DNA of 64,000 nt, taken from NCBI GenBank assembly GCA_002914805.1, contig JXTB01000167.1, positions 266,813 to 330,812 on the forward strand, written 5' to 3'. Origin of the DNA: Parasponia andersonii (Eukaryota; Streptophyta; Magnoliopsida; Rosales; Cannabaceae). The notes beneath the pieces are model-generated. The model was not told the origin of the DNA. It saw only the letters and a program-made list of their open reading frames with translations, and made no database searches. Both the position numbers and the translations under genes were made by a program. Shown piece after piece: positions 10,191 through 23,600 of this stretch. Positions within the stretch are counted from its first letter, which is position 1. Every line of letters starts with the position of its first letter.

Positions 10191-13067
10191 TGTGATGCCC
10201 AAGATTCTCACATGCATAATAAGCCAATAATAAATATGTTCATAGTGCATAATAGACATATCAAATAATTAGTATCAACTTTAAAGTAAATTACTCCTTC
10301 TTTATTGTTAAATGTATTCGATATGTATTAATGTACCCATAGTTGTCGAAGTGTTCCCATGCAGTGTAAAGGTTCAGTACCCTCAAAAAGTGAGCTTGGT
10401 GTGTGAGAAGAACAATGTGCACATGCATTAAAATCAAATTTGTTGATAAGTTGGTCAAATGGTAATTTTTTGGTAAAATGCATTTTTCATGATATTTGGA
10501 GTTGAATTCACTATATGTTTAACACGTCATAGCCTTAATTCAATGTTTAGGACTCATTTATAGCATTTTATTTGTCAGTCCCAGGTAAGCATGAGGCAGC
10601 ATTTAGGACACTAATTTGTGTTTTATTGTACTAAGCTAGCTTACATTCAGCTTATTCGCGTAATATCTTTTTGTGCATTCTAATAATTGGGCATTGATAC
10701 TTTGTTTACATTATTAATTGGAGTCTAATTGACTTATTTTTACGTTTAATGATTTGTTATGGGGCTAGGTTCTACCAAATTACAATAAGATTGGCCATAT
10801 AGGATCATAAGTCAAAGTATAACTAGATTTCATCTTCTAAGCTAGGTTTCACCATTTTGATCTACACTTGAGTGTATAGGAATGACCAACAATATGATGA
10901 GTAAGTCAAGAGTGATTTAAAGCTGGACACATAGAAAGTTAGTGTGTAAAATACTGAAAATACCCCTTAGAACTTAAGTTATCCCTTTTCTTAGTCATTA
11001 AGTTTTGATTTTGGACCAAATCTAGTCATTTCTTTCTTTTTCTCTCTAGTAACAACTTGTACCACTTCAGCCACTATCTAGTCTTCTCTCAATTCCCTTT
11101 AGTCATATCCAAGACTTTCCAGATAGTAGAACTCAAGTTGGAGCTATAGAAGACAAGATAAGTACAAACAAGTCAAGGTGAGTCTACTAGTTCTTCTTCT
11201 TTAGTGTTGTTTTCTAATTGAAATTCTCCACTTGTGGTAACTTAAGTAAGAGTTATTCCAGGTTCTCTTGAGTCCTAAAGTTTATTTCTAAGCCTTAGAA
11301 ATCAGTTTTGTGGAAGTAGAATACAAGAGCTTCAACCAAAGTTCAAACTAGTAAAGGTGAGTTTTTTGTGGAATTTTGAATTGGTATTTTATTTCTTTTA
11401 CTTTAGCTCTTAAATAAAAGCTTTTATTTCATAAATAAATGTCCTAGGAAAATTTAAATATTGATGGAAATATAGAATTTAATTAGAAGATTAAAGATAA
11501 ACCTAAAGCCCTAAGGTTTGTTATTTATGGATATGTGTATTTTCATCGTTATAATAAGTTCTCTATATTTGTCATCTGATTTTATAAAGTTGAAATATAT
11601 ATTTTGTTGATCCCATGATATATATATATATTTGTTTGATTTCTGATTGTGATAATAGAAATGTGTAAAAGTAGTTTTAATCTTGTCAAAATCGAAAGGA
11701 ATTCAAGTGCACTTAGGATGTTCTAAATGATCTTCTTTGAGTTATATATGTGGGAATTAGATTATAAAATATAATTACAGGTTTAAAAATATGATTTTAA
11801 TAATGTAAAATGTCCTAAAAATAGGAGAGGTGATGTCCAAATATTTTTAAAATCAAATGGTACCATTTAGAAGTAAATAGATTAGTTTTTTTGAAAACAT
11901 GTGCCATTTTGGTTCATTTTGTGATTAGATTTTCCTGATTTTATGAAAGTTGTGATTTATACTTGTGGTTGTTTTTTTTAAGAATGCTACATTGTATTGA
12001 TTATTTTAATAATGAAATTCATATCAGGTCTTCCATACACCTTGCTGCAGAGGATACTGACCATTTTCACTATCTTTTCTAGAGGACATGAAGTAAGTAA
12101 AGATTTATTTTAACTGTATCATAAGAACAATAGTAAATGTAAATATTTTTCTCTATAATTATGTGTATTATATTAATTATATGTTATTCTTATAGTTATT
12201 GTTAATTCATGAAAGACATAAGCATGACATGATCATTTAAGCATGATTTTTAAGAAGTAAAGTTTTCCACGCATTGGATTTAAAGTAGTACCATTGTCCT
12301 AATTTTATGAGATATATTTTAAGTACATTGTTTAGTTTGTCTACGTTAGGTAGGTATGATTTGCACAGGTATCCTTCCCACATAGGTGGGCACATCTTAT
12401 CGATTTCTAGGACTGAACATTGTACTATAAGTTATGTGAGATGTATTACCTAGTCAGTTTATATTGGATAGGTATGGTTCGCATTGGCCATGTGTTTCCT
12501 TCCTGCATAGGTGGGCATGGCCTACCGACTGTCATAGGTTTGTAGTGTATTCAAATGTCCTATAAAGAAATGTTTTCTAAGAAAAGTGCATCAAAATGAA
12601 AAGTTATGAAAGGAAGAGTGCAATGGGAATTTAGGCAAAGTTTATGCATAAAACACGTTCACGAGCATGTATGATCTTTACTTACTGAGCATTAGCTCAT
12701 TTAGTTCTTGTGATGCAAGTGATGAGATATATGATGGGAGTTGCTAGTTGGCTAGCATGTTTTCTTGTCACCATGATCATATAGATGTAGATGAGCTTGA
12801 CTTATGGGCGATGTTTTCTTTGTATCTCGATATTTTGATGTGTTCTAAATATTACTATTGATGACAAGATAAACTGATAAGGACCTTTTAATTGTATATT
12901 TTGTAAAGACACTTTCAAGAAATAATGCCACTCAGCTTCTTCAGTTTTAAAGTTTCAAAAGTTTAAATTGGCCCATTTTTTTTAATAAAACTAAAGTTAT
13001 AGTTTATAAAAAAATAATGCTTTCTAGTTTGACCTATATAGTCATAGAGTTAAGCTATGGGGTACCA
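10191..13067 (+). repeat. 5' LTR of the Tekay element
   Basis: It starts TGTGATGCCC and ends about GGGGTACCA just before the PBS, 2877 bp. It aligns along its length with 17748-20608. Inside, near 12340-12540, is an approximate tandem duplication around 'cataggtgggca'. Confidence 0.88.
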
Positions 13068-13085
13068 TGGTTGTAGTATCAGAGC
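13068..13085 (+). other. Primer binding site (tRNA-Met type)
   Basis: TGG followed shortly by TATCAGAGC lies directly after the 5' LTR. This is a version of TGGTATCAGAGC, the initiator tRNA-Met site that most plant chromoviruses use. Confidence 0.75.
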
Positions 13086-13267
13086 GGAAGTTTAGTTGGT
13101 TCTGAAGACTACCTACATATGTATGATCATATGCCAAAAAGCTCAGTCAACTAGTATGTCTAATTATTTTCATATCTGCCCTTCATTTCTGTTATATAAG
13201 TTTGGTTTATACATTATTATTGGCTATTATGTTTCTTTGTAAGTAAAGGACCACTATACAGGAAATC

Positions 13268-14760
13268 ATGCTAAAAGATAAAAGTCAGACTAGGCAACAA
13301 AGTGCTGATCAAGAGAATGATAAAGATACTATTATACATTGATTGGCTGAATTAGTGGAGAGACAGGCTCAACAAATAAAGAGGCTGATAGAACAAGATC
13401 AAAAGTGAGAGGAATAATTACTAGTACAAAGTGTAGCTAGACAAGAAAATCATGAACTAGCTTTTGCAAGGTTCAGAAAGAATAAACCTCCTGCTTTTAA
13501 AGGTGAAATAGATCCATTATTAGCTAAGGAGTGGATTCAGAGTTTAGAGGGTATCTTTGATTATAGAAGAATTCATTAGGAAGAGAAATTTTTTTGTGCT
13601 ACTTATATATTCCAAATTGATGCCAAGAATTGGAGGGATTTTATAATGTCAATCATTGATGTTAACAAATTGACTTGGGAGAGATTCAAGGAAATATTTT
13701 ACAAGAAGTACTTTAGTGAAGCTCATCGACTAGCAAAGGCAATTGAGTTTACTAATTTGAAGCAGGGTGTCATGTCTGTGTGTTACTACGTAAATAAATT
13801 TCATGAGCTATCCTACTTTGCTCCTCATATGGTGGGTACCAGCGAGTTGAAAGTAAATCAATTTTTATAGGAGCTCAAAGCATAAATATATAAGGATATT
13901 AAGATGTCTATAGGAAAAAGTGTACCCTACACAGAAGTTGCAGAGAAAGCCCTTGAAGCTGAAAAATCTGAACAGAAAATGGTAAAGGCACTAGAAATTT
14001 GAAGAAACATAAACATAGCAATGAGAAATGCAAATTTGGGAAAAGGTACTCAGCCAGAGTTTAATAGAGGAAGAGGAAATTCCCAAAAGGTCAAGGACAA
14101 TGACAAGATCCTTCCAAGTGCCCATCAATACATCAATAAATGTAATCTACTCTGAATTAGAAAGTTACAGGAAACCCTCATAAAGATGAATGTCTTTTGG
14201 ATAGTAGAGCATGTTATACATGTGGAAAGACAGAACATTTTTCTAGAGATTGTCCCTCTACCTCTAGTGAACAAAAGAAAGTTCTAGCTCGTGTGTTTAC
14301 CATAATTGTAATAGATGCTGAGGCTGATCTATCGATTATAGTAGGTGAGATCTCTATCTTTGATATCCTTGCAAATACATTAATAGATTTAGGAGCTACA
14401 TATTTATTTGCATCACCAGCATATGTGAGAAAATTAGGCAGATAACCTAAAACTTTGAATTTGTGATATTGTGTAACTACTCCATCTGGGGAAGTGCTAT
14501 ATTCTGGTCAATTTTTGAGAGCGTGTCCAATATAGATAGATGATAGAGAGTTGTGGGCAGACTTAATAGTGTTAGATATACAAGATTTTGAGGTGATTTT
14601 GGGTATGGATTGGTTATCTAAGTATCATGCTAGGATTGATTGTAATGATAAGAGAGTAGTATTTCAGCAACCTGGTAAAGAGAAGTTTAATTTCCTTGGG
14701 TCTTCTAAGAAGAAAATGGTACCAATTATTTCAATGATAAAAGTAAGAAAGTTACTTCAG
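13268..14760 (+). pseudogene. Tekay gag-protease region (broken)
   Basis: Gag is recognised from PPAFKGE and AKEWIQSLEGIF near 13490-13560 and the core at 13646-13870 (TWERFKEIFYKKYF). The zinc knuckle is CYTCGKTEHFSRDC (about 14209-14250), a CX2CX4HX4C motif that binds RNA. Protease is marked by the position of its active-site loop near 14390 and by ILGMDWLSKYHA near 14600. Broken in several places. Confidence 0.8.
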
Positions 14761-14778
14761 AAATGATGTACTAGTCAT

Positions 14779-17715
14779 TTGGAAAATATAATGGATACTA
14801 AAAAGGAACTTAAGATGAAGCTAGAGGAAGTACCAGTGATTAATGAATTTCTAAAGGTATTCCCAGAAGATCTACTAGAATTACCACCTGATAGAGAGAT
14901 AGAGTTTGTCATAGACTTGCTACCTGGTATAGCTCCTATTTCTAAAGCACTATATAGAATGGCTGCAGTAGAGCTGCAGGAATTAAAGGTACTATTACAA
15001 AAGCTTTTGGACAAGAGTTTCATACACCCAAGTTTTTCACCATAGGATGCTCCAGTTTTTTTTTTTGTAACGAAGAAAGATGGGACCATGAGGGTTTTTA
15101 TTAATTATAGAGAGCTAAATAAGATCACAATCAAGAATAAGTATCTTCTCCCTAGAATTAATGATTTGTTTGATCAGTTACAAGGTGCTTCAGTATTTTC
15201 CAAAATTGATTTACGATCGAAATACCATCAACTGAAGATTAACGAAGGAGATATTCCTAAGACAACTTTTAGAACGAGATACAGGCACTATGAGTTCTTA
15301 GTAATACTCTTTTTTTTAACTAATGCTCCAGCTGCTTTTAGGGACATGTTGAATAGAGTATTTAAGGATTTCTTAGATAGTTTTATTATAGTATTCATTG
15401 ATGCTATTTTGATCTACTTGCACTCAAGGGAGGAACCCATAAAGCATTTGATAATAGTTTTGAGGATCCTAAAAGAAAAGCAATTGTATACAAAGTTTAA
15501 GAAATATGAGTTTTGGTTGGAGAAAGTTATCTTCCTTAGTCATGTAGTGTCTAAAAATGGTGTTTCAGTGGACTTAACAAAGGTTGAAGCTGTAAGTAAT
15601 TGGTCAAGACTTACATTCAAAGATTCGTAGTTTCTTAGGATTGGCTGGTTACTATAGAAGATTTGTAGAGAATTTTCTAAGTTGGCTTCTCCATTGACTC
15701 AGTTAACTAGAAAGAATGTGAAATTTTGTTGGGATGATGACTGTGAAAAGAGTTTTCAAGACTTAAAGCATCATTTAATCACAACTCCGATACTTTCCAT
15801 ACGCACTAGATCAGGAGGTTTTTTTGTTTATAGTGATACTTCAAGGAATGGTCTAGGTTGTGTTCTAATACAAAATGGTAAGGTTATCACTTATGCTTCT
15901 AGGTAACTAAAAGAATATGAAAAGAAATATCCTACTCATGACTTAGAGCTAGCAGCAATGGTTTTTGCACTGAAGATTTGGAGACAATATCTTTATGGAG
16001 AAAGATGTCAAATCTACATAGATCAGAAAAGCCTCAAGTATTTCAATACCTAAAAGGAACTGAATATAAGACAGAGAGGATGGCTTGAACTGGTGAAAGA
16101 CTATGATTGTGAGATTAACTATCATCCAGGAAAAGCTAATACGATTGCAGATGCTTTAAGTAGAAAGTCATTAGTTATTATGTCGCTTAAGTATGTTGAT
16201 CGAAAACATCTTTTGATGGATTTGCATCGATTAGAATTGAAAACTATGCCCACAAGTTTAATGGAGAAATTAGCAGCTCTTACCATGCAACCTAAAATTT
16301 TAGACAGAATCAAGCAAGGTCAGAATAGGGGTCCCTATTTGACAAGTTTAAAGACTAAGATAGAGTCTGAAAAGGAGGTGGCATTCTAAATTCTAGTGAT
16401 AGTGTAATTAGATACAAAAATAGACTACGTGTATCTTATGGAATAATTAGAAAGTAAATATTGATAGAAGCTCACACTACTCCCTATTTTGTGCATCCTG
16501 GTACTACAAAGATGTATAGAGATTTAAAAATACATTATTGGTAGCCAGGTATGAAGAAAAATATGATTGAGTTTGTTGTCTCACTTGCAAGTAAGTTAAA
16601 ACTAAACATCAAAGACATGCTGGAACATTGAAGCCTATATATGTACCACAATAGAAATAGGAAGAGAATGCTATGGATTTGGTTGTTGGACTTCTTAAAA
16701 CAAATAATGACCATGGTGCTATTTGGGTAATTATGGATAGATATACTAAGTCAGCCTATTTTCGGCCATTTAAAGTAACTTATAGCTTGGCTCAGTTGGC
16801 TCAGTTGTATGTTTAAGAAATTATTAAACTACATGGGGTTCCAAAGGTTATCATTTCTAACCGAGATTCTAGATTCACTTCGAAATTCTAGAAGAGTGTT
16901 CAGGAGGCTATGGGTATAAAATTGGCATTCAGTACAATTTTTCATCCTCAAATAGATGGACAGTCAGAAAGAACTATACAGACTTCTGAAGATATGCTTA
17001 GAGCTTGTGTATTAAATTTTTATGGATCTTAGAGCAAGTACATGCAACTGATAGAATTTGCCAATGACAATAGTTATCAAGCTTCAATTAAAATGCCTCC
17101 GTAAGAAGCATTGTATGGAAGAAAATGTAGATCTCCAATTCACTGGGATGAGATGGAAGAAAGGAAATTTCTTGGTAAGAATTTGTAAGAAAAACAGCTG
17201 AAGTAGTAGAAAGGATTCGTAAAAAGTTATTAGTTGTTCAGAATAGATAGAAGCAGTACGCTGATCCTAGAAACAGAGAGGTCACATTTAGTGTTGGGGA
17301 CAAAGTATTTTTGAAAGTTGCTCCCATAAAAGGAATCATGAGATTTAGGAAGAAAGAAAAGCTTAGTCCTAGATATATAAGCCTATTTGAGATACTTGAT
17401 AAAGTTGGAGATATTACCTATAGACTTGCTTTGCCACCCTTACTGTCGAATATACATAATATTTTTTATGTCTCTATGTTAAGAAGATATATTCCAAAAT
17501 CTTCACATATTTTGAGTTTTAAGCCGCTAGAGTTGAGCTAAGATATGAGCTATAAAGGACAACAAGTGGAGATTTTGGATAGAAAAGAAAAGGAATTTAG
17601 AAATAAGAAGATCTCTTTGGTCAAAGTAATGTGGAGGAACTAGGAAGTAGAAGAGGCCATATGGGAAAGAGAAGAAGAAATGAAAACTAAGTGTCCTTAC
17701 TTATTTGGGTAAGCA
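14779..17715 (+). pseudogene. Tekay pol: RT, RNase H, integrase, chromodomain end (broken)
   Basis: The order is RT (14830-15560; [28 protein letters not shown]), RNase H (about 15690-16160; TYASR, then [14 protein letters not shown]), integrase (about 16450-17200) and a C-terminal part with RPxE/chromodomain-like text near 17311-17700. This is the pol order of Ty3/gypsy chromoviruses. Multiple breaks run across all domains, including at positions usually conserved in RT, so no function is expected. Confidence 0.85.
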
Positions 17716-17747
17716 AATTTCGTGGACAAAATTTAATAAAGAAGGAT

Positions 17748-20608
17748 TGTGATACCCAAGATTCTCACATGCATAATAAGCTAATAATAAACATGTTCAT
17801 AGTATATAATAGACATATCAAGTAATTAGTATCAACTATATAGTAAATTGCACATTCATTATTGTTAAATGCGTTTTATACGTATTATTGTACTAATATT
17901 TTTCAAAGTGTTCTTATGCAATGTAAAGGCTCAGTACTCTCAGAGAGACAGCTTGATGTGTGAGAAGAACAAAGAATATATATTCATGAATACAATACAA
18001 TGTGCATATGCATTAAAATCAAGTTTGTTGATAACTTGATTAAATGGTAGTTTTCGGTAAAATACATTTTCATGCTTTTCGGAGTCAAATTCATTGTACA
18101 TTTAATATGTCATAGCTTTAATTCAATATCTGGAACTCATTTATAGCATTTTATTTGTCGGCTCTAGGTAAGTATAAGGTAGCATTCAAGACACTAATTT
18201 GTATTTTATTGCACTAAGCTAGCTTAGATTCAACTTAATTATGTAATGTTATTTTTGTGCATTCTAATAATTGGGTATTCATACTTTGTTTACATTATTA
18301 AATTGAGTCTAGTTGAGTTATTTTTATATTTAATAATTGGTTATAGGGCTAGGTTCTACCATATTACAATAAGATTGGCCATATAGGATCATAAGTCAAA
18401 GTATGACTAGATTTTATCTTCTAAACTTGGTTTCACCATTTTGGTCTACACTTGAGTGTATAAGAATGGTCAGTAATGTGATGAGTAAGCCAGGAGTGAT
18501 TTAAAGCTAGACACATGGAAAGTTATTATTGAAATACCAAAAATACTCCTTAGAATTTAAGTTATGTCTTTTCTTAGCCATTAAGTCATGATTTTGGACC
18601 AAATCTGGTAATTTCTTTCTTTTTCTCCCTAGTAATGACTTGAAACACTCTATCCACTATCTCAGCTTCTCTTAACTCCCATTAGCCATATCCAAGACTT
18701 TCCAACTAGTAGAACTCAAGTTGGAGCTCTAGAATACAAGATACATTCAAACTAGTCAATGTGAGTCTACTAATTCTTCTTCTTTAGTGTTGTCTTCTAA
18801 TTGAAATTCTCCACTTGTGACGACTTAAGTAAGAGTTTCTCCATATCCTCTTGAGTCCTAAAGTTTATTTCTAAACCTTAGAAATTAGTTTTGTGGAAGT
18901 AGAAAGCAAGAGCTTCAACCAAAATTCAAACAAGTCAAGGTGAGCTTTTGTAGAATTTTGAATTTTTAGTTTATTTCTTTTACGTTAGCTCTTAAATCAA
19001 AGATTTTATTCACATAATAAAGGTCATAAGAAACTTTAAATACTGATAGAAACATAGAATATAAGTGGAGGATTAAAGATAGACCTAAATCCCCAAGGTT
19101 TGCTATTTATGTATTTATGTATTTTCATTATTAGAATAAGTTCTCTATACTTGTAATCTGATTTTATAAAGTTAAAATGTTTATTTTATTGATCCCATTA
19201 TGTGAGTATATTTGTTTCATTGATGGTAATGACAATAGAAGTGTGTAAAAGTGATTTTATTCTTGTCTAAACTGAAAAGAATTCAAGCGCATGTAGAATG
19301 TTCTAAGTGATCTTCTTTGAGATATATATGTGGAAATTGGATTGTAAAATATTATTATAGGTTTAAAACCATGATTTTAATCATGTGAGAATGTCCTGAA
19401 AATACGAGAGGTGCTGTCCAAATATTTTTAAGACTAAATGGTACCATTTAGAAGTAAATGGACTAGTTTTTATGAAAGTATGTGCCATTTTGATTTATTT
19501 TGTGATTAGATTTTCTGATTTTATGAAAGTTATGATTTATGCTTGTGGTTGTTTTCTTTAAGAATTTTCAATTTTATTGATCATTTTAGTAATGAAATTT
19601 ATACCAGGTCTTCCACACATCTTACTGTAGAGGATACTGACCCTTTTCACTATCTTGTCCATAGGACACAAAGTAAATAAAGATTTATTTTAACTGTATC
19701 ACAAGAACAATAGTAGATACAAATATTTTCCAACGTAATTATGTGTTAGTTCATGAAAGACATAAGCATGATATGATCATTTAAACATGATTTTCAAGAA
19801 GTGAAGTTTTCCAAGCATTAGATTTAAAGTAGTACCATTGTACTGATTTTACGAGATATGTTTTAAGTATATTGCTTAGTCTATCTACATTGGGTAGGTA
19901 TAGTTCGCACAGACATCCTTTCTGCATAGGTGGGCACGACTTATAGATTACCAGGACTAAACATTGTACTATAAGTTATGTGAGATGCATTATCTAGTCG
20001 ATTTGCGTTGGGTAGGTATGGTTCGCATTGGCTATATGTTTTCTTCCCTCATAGGTGGGCGTAGCCTATCGACTGTTACAACTTTGTACTGTACTCAAGA
20101 GTCCTATAAAGAAATATTTTCTAAGAAAAATACATCAAAATGAAAAGTTATGAAAGAAAGAGTATAATGGAAATTTCAATAAAGTTTATGCATGATCATG
20201 AGCATACGTGATCTTCACTTATGGAGCATTAGTTTATTTCATTCCTATGTTGTAGGTGATGAGATATATGATATATAAAGTTACAGGTTGGCTAGCACAC
20301 TTTCTTGTCGCCATGATCATATAGATATAGACAAGCATAACTTGTAGGCGATATTTCCTTTGTATCTCGATATTTTGACGTGTTGTAAATATTTCTACTG
20401 ATGGTAAGATAAACTGATAAGAACCTTCTAGTTATATATTTTGTAAAGACACTTTTAGAAAGTAATACCACTCAGCTTCTTTAGTTTTAAAGTTTGAAAG
20501 ATTTAAATTTGTCCATTTTTTTAAATAAAACTAAAGTTATGGTTTATAAAAGAATAATACTTCCTAGCTTGACCTATATTCTTATAGAATTAAGCTAGGA
20601 GTGTCACA
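17748..20608 (+). repeat. 3' LTR of the Tekay element
   Basis: It starts TGTGATACCC after the purine stretch AAAGAAGGA and ends GTGTCACA, 2861 bp. It matches the 5' LTR throughout, including the approximate tandem duplication at about 19880-20090. Confidence 0.88.
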
Positions 20609-21687
20609 GTGGCACCAACTCTCTGGTTGTGGTAGTCTAGAGTAGTGTTGGAGTGCCAAATTGAGCCCCTGGGGTGGTAAAGTGACTATAACTCTTCAAT
20701 TTCTCTTCAATTAAGCCCTTCTACCTATACTATCATCACTTTGTCTTGAATGGAAACACATCATAGGAATTTCAAAGTATTATTCCCTCTTTATTAACTT
20801 TACAAGCTTGCGTTGCTTCCTAAATAGCGCTTGTTTAATATCTCTAGCTTGACATTGCCACTCCTTATTGAGGATTGGTCAAAGCAATGGATGATTTAGC
20901 TCGATCAAGTTCTCCTCCTAAGTATTCCATGAGTCTTTAAATATTTACCTTAATTCTTCTAGTCCAACTCTCATTTTGCACCACTTGGAGATATATTAGA
21001 CTTTTTAAATGGCCCTAACCATCTTGACTTAAGCTTGCCCAAGAAGAGTTTCAAGTAAGAAGTACCAAGTACACTTTTGGTCCTAGCTCAAAATATTGAT
21101 TACCATATCTCTTAGTACCAAGTACACCTTTTGGTCCAGGCTCAAAATGATGATTACCATATCCCTTCTTCTTCATTCCCTACTTTCTAAAATCTTTCTT
21201 GTATGGTTTGTGGTGACTAAAAAAGGAGAGTAAAGGCTCTATGACTTCAACTAGAGGATTAAAGTTAGAAGAATGTTCTATGGCTTCCATAACATTGGTG
21301 TTCTCTTGAGCCTTCTTTGCCTCTACATCAACGAGATGAACAATAGAGGCCTTATAATTGATCAATAGAGCTTTCTTCAATGAATTATATTCAGTGCCCT
21401 CCTTCATCAAATTCACTCTATAACAGTCATTGATGTCACTAGAAGAATCCACCTTTTTGAACATATTGAAGGATATGACTTGATTCTCCATCCTCATGGA
21501 AAGTTTTCCTTTGTACACATCAATGATTGTTCTTCTAGTTGCTAAGAATGATCTTCCAAGGATAATTGGAAGATTTTTATCATCCTTCATGTCAAGAATA
21601 ATAAAATTAGCTGGGAAGAATAACTTGTCTTGTAATATCTGTGAAGTCACAAGGGCAAATCGAACATTTTGAGAGTAATAGCCAAGT
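20609..21687 (-). pseudogene. Athila protease part and integrase end (broken)
   Basis: Read on the minus strand, 21650-21180 gives FIILDMKDD and ILGRSFLATRR, the C-terminal half of an Athila aspartic protease and its linker. Next to it (about 20.85-21.18 kb) is text like the integrase C-terminus (SRW-GPF-type). Near 20800-20840 is 'gcgttgcttcctaaatagcgc', the sequence that usually follows pol in Athila. RT and RNase H are not present. It continues the gag-protease part at 23.6-25.5 kb, from which the insertion at 21688 separates it. Confidence 0.75.
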
Positions 21688-23600
21688 TGTAAATATTGAA
21701 TTTTTGATTAAAATAATAAAAAATATGGAATATTATAATATTTTATAACAGTGCCCAATTTTTTCTTAAAAACTCCTCAGAAGTACAAATTTCCAGCAAA
21801 TAGGGGCTTGAGGGAGAGAGAAAATGTCGGATCTGACGCCGCCTATAGCCGCTGCTGCACTGCCACCCGCCTCAGATGACACATCAGCCTGCATTGAAGA
21901 GCTTTCGAAGACGAATCCAACACCACCGGTCTCGCCTCATTTCGACGTCAGACGAAGCCATTGCGGTCCGCAAAAATTCCACCTTCGTCGAGATTTTTCG
22001 GTCACCGGAGCGCCGTTTGACCTCCGTTTTCGACACCTCCAACAATTGAAGCTCCATCTCACCGTCGCCGATCAACTCCAAGTGGTTTCACATTAAAATT
22101 CATCTCCGGTAAGTTTTTACCATTTTTACCGTTTTTACCAACTATGTAAAAAGAGATATTCACGTAATTATTTTGATTAAATGATTTATTTACCCGTGAT
22201 AAATACCGGGGGTGAAAGAGGGTTAAAAATTATAAATAATTACAGTTGGTAAAAGTAAAAAGGGTAATGGTAAGTGCGGTAAATAGTAGTTAGAAGAAAA
22301 AGGATATTTTTCTAATTATTTTCAAAAGGTGGTATTTATGTAATTCTCGGATTTTTGGGCTTAATTAATGCTAGGGACCTCGAAACTAAGTTCTAATTTC
22401 GAATTTGGACTCAGTGAGGTTAAGACATGAAGTTTGATATAAAATATCATTATATTTTGTTGTGGAACGAAAATTGAAATTCTGTGGCACAAATTGCACT
22501 GTTTTGCGTGCCATGGGCCGGTCTCGTACCGGGACCCATTTTTGACAAAGTATATATCTGACCTAGCATTTTTGGGTGCTCTAAATTCAGTTGTGACCTC
22601 CATTTCTAGATTTGAAGCTTTGGTAGAAAAGTCACTTTTTCTAGTGGACTTACTAGAAACCAAAAATTGTCGTTTAAGCACCTAAGTGACTAGCAGGGGA
22701 TTTTTCGAGTGTCGTTGACTTCGTATTAGTACCATATCAAGGTAGGGGTTCGATTACTGGATTTTTATATTTGTTTTGGATTTTATTTGCATTAAAATTT
22801 ATTTATGAAAAATCATGATTTTATGATGGTTAAAGAAGGTATTGTTAATCGCTGAGTTATACTGGGATTAGATTGTATAAATTATTTTATACATTTTTAC
22901 ATACTAGTTTGGGCGTAAAACAGTGGTGTGCTGCCCATGTTATAATAAATACCAGAATAATGTTATGTTGGACTTTTTAAGCGTGATTTGATTATTGGAT
23001 GCATGGTAGCCGTGAACTATGATATGTTGTACATATCATAGGATCATACACTTGAGTTCCATTATAGTATCGCAGTATTTTTAGGTCGCTAGCGAGTTGC
23101 TACAGTGCTTGGTGAAAGACCTAGGCCCCTGCACAGGTTTTTATCTGATACGCCTACGGGCAGTGTCAAGATGCTGGGTACCCCTACTATAGAGATATTA
23201 AAGGCCGTGATGGGAGGATGAGAGCTCACTTATATCCTTGTTGATGTATAATATGTACAATGATGTGGTTTTGATTTTGATTTTGACTTTGAATATGTGA
23301 CTATTCAGGATACTAATAGATTTATAATTATTAAAAAAAAGGTATTTTGAAATTCAGCATCATTGTCTCACTGACACTTTGGCATATGTATACAGACCAG
23401 TAAAATGCCTCTGAGAAGAAGAGTACTGAGGCAAGAGCCAAGAAATGATACTCCTCCTCCACAGTGAGAAATTCCGAAACCATTAGCGGATTTGTATGAT
23501 GCTATATGGGAAATACTGGGATTAAAGGCTCAACGAGATCCCGAGGCTCATCAGGCCAGCTTTTTCAGGCATATTCTCAACGATTCCATTGGATACTAGA
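21688..23600 (+). mobile_element. Plus-strand chromovirus fragment: LTR and gag start (fossil)
   Basis: It starts TGTAAATATTG and interrupts the Athila protease. It is homologous to the LTRs at 57400-59353 and 62611-64000: a GC-richer block after a purine/pyrimidine patch, then 'tttgggtgct', then 'catatcataggatcata'. A leader and the first codons of gag (MPPRRRVLRQEP, 23404 on) follow. The 3' part of the LTR and the rest of the element are absent, and no PBS was seen. The right limit is approximate. A single N lies just outside it at 23786. Confidence 0.7.

Larger units (their letters stand above)
10191..20608 (+). mobile_element. Tekay/Del chromovirus, full LTR-to-LTR structure (fossil)
   Basis: A 10.4 kb Ty3/gypsy element whose structure is complete: 5' LTR, tRNA-Met-type PBS, gag with zinc knuckle, protease, reverse transcriptase, RNase H, integrase, chromodomain-like end, PPT and 3' LTR. 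The coding region has more than ten breaks, so it is dead. The first ~124 bases of the two LTRs differ at about 12 positions by eye (about 90% identity), suggesting insertion some millions of years ago. It lies inside the Athila interior. Flanks GCAGC and GTGGC are only partly alike, consistent with a decayed target duplication. LTRs of the same family recur at 31659, 48707 and 52108. Confidence 0.88.

Noticed and set aside
21824-22096. A 90-codon frame that looks like a small proline- and serine-rich protein
   Set aside because: It is the GC-rich block of the chromovirus LTR at 21688, with counterparts in the other LTR copies.
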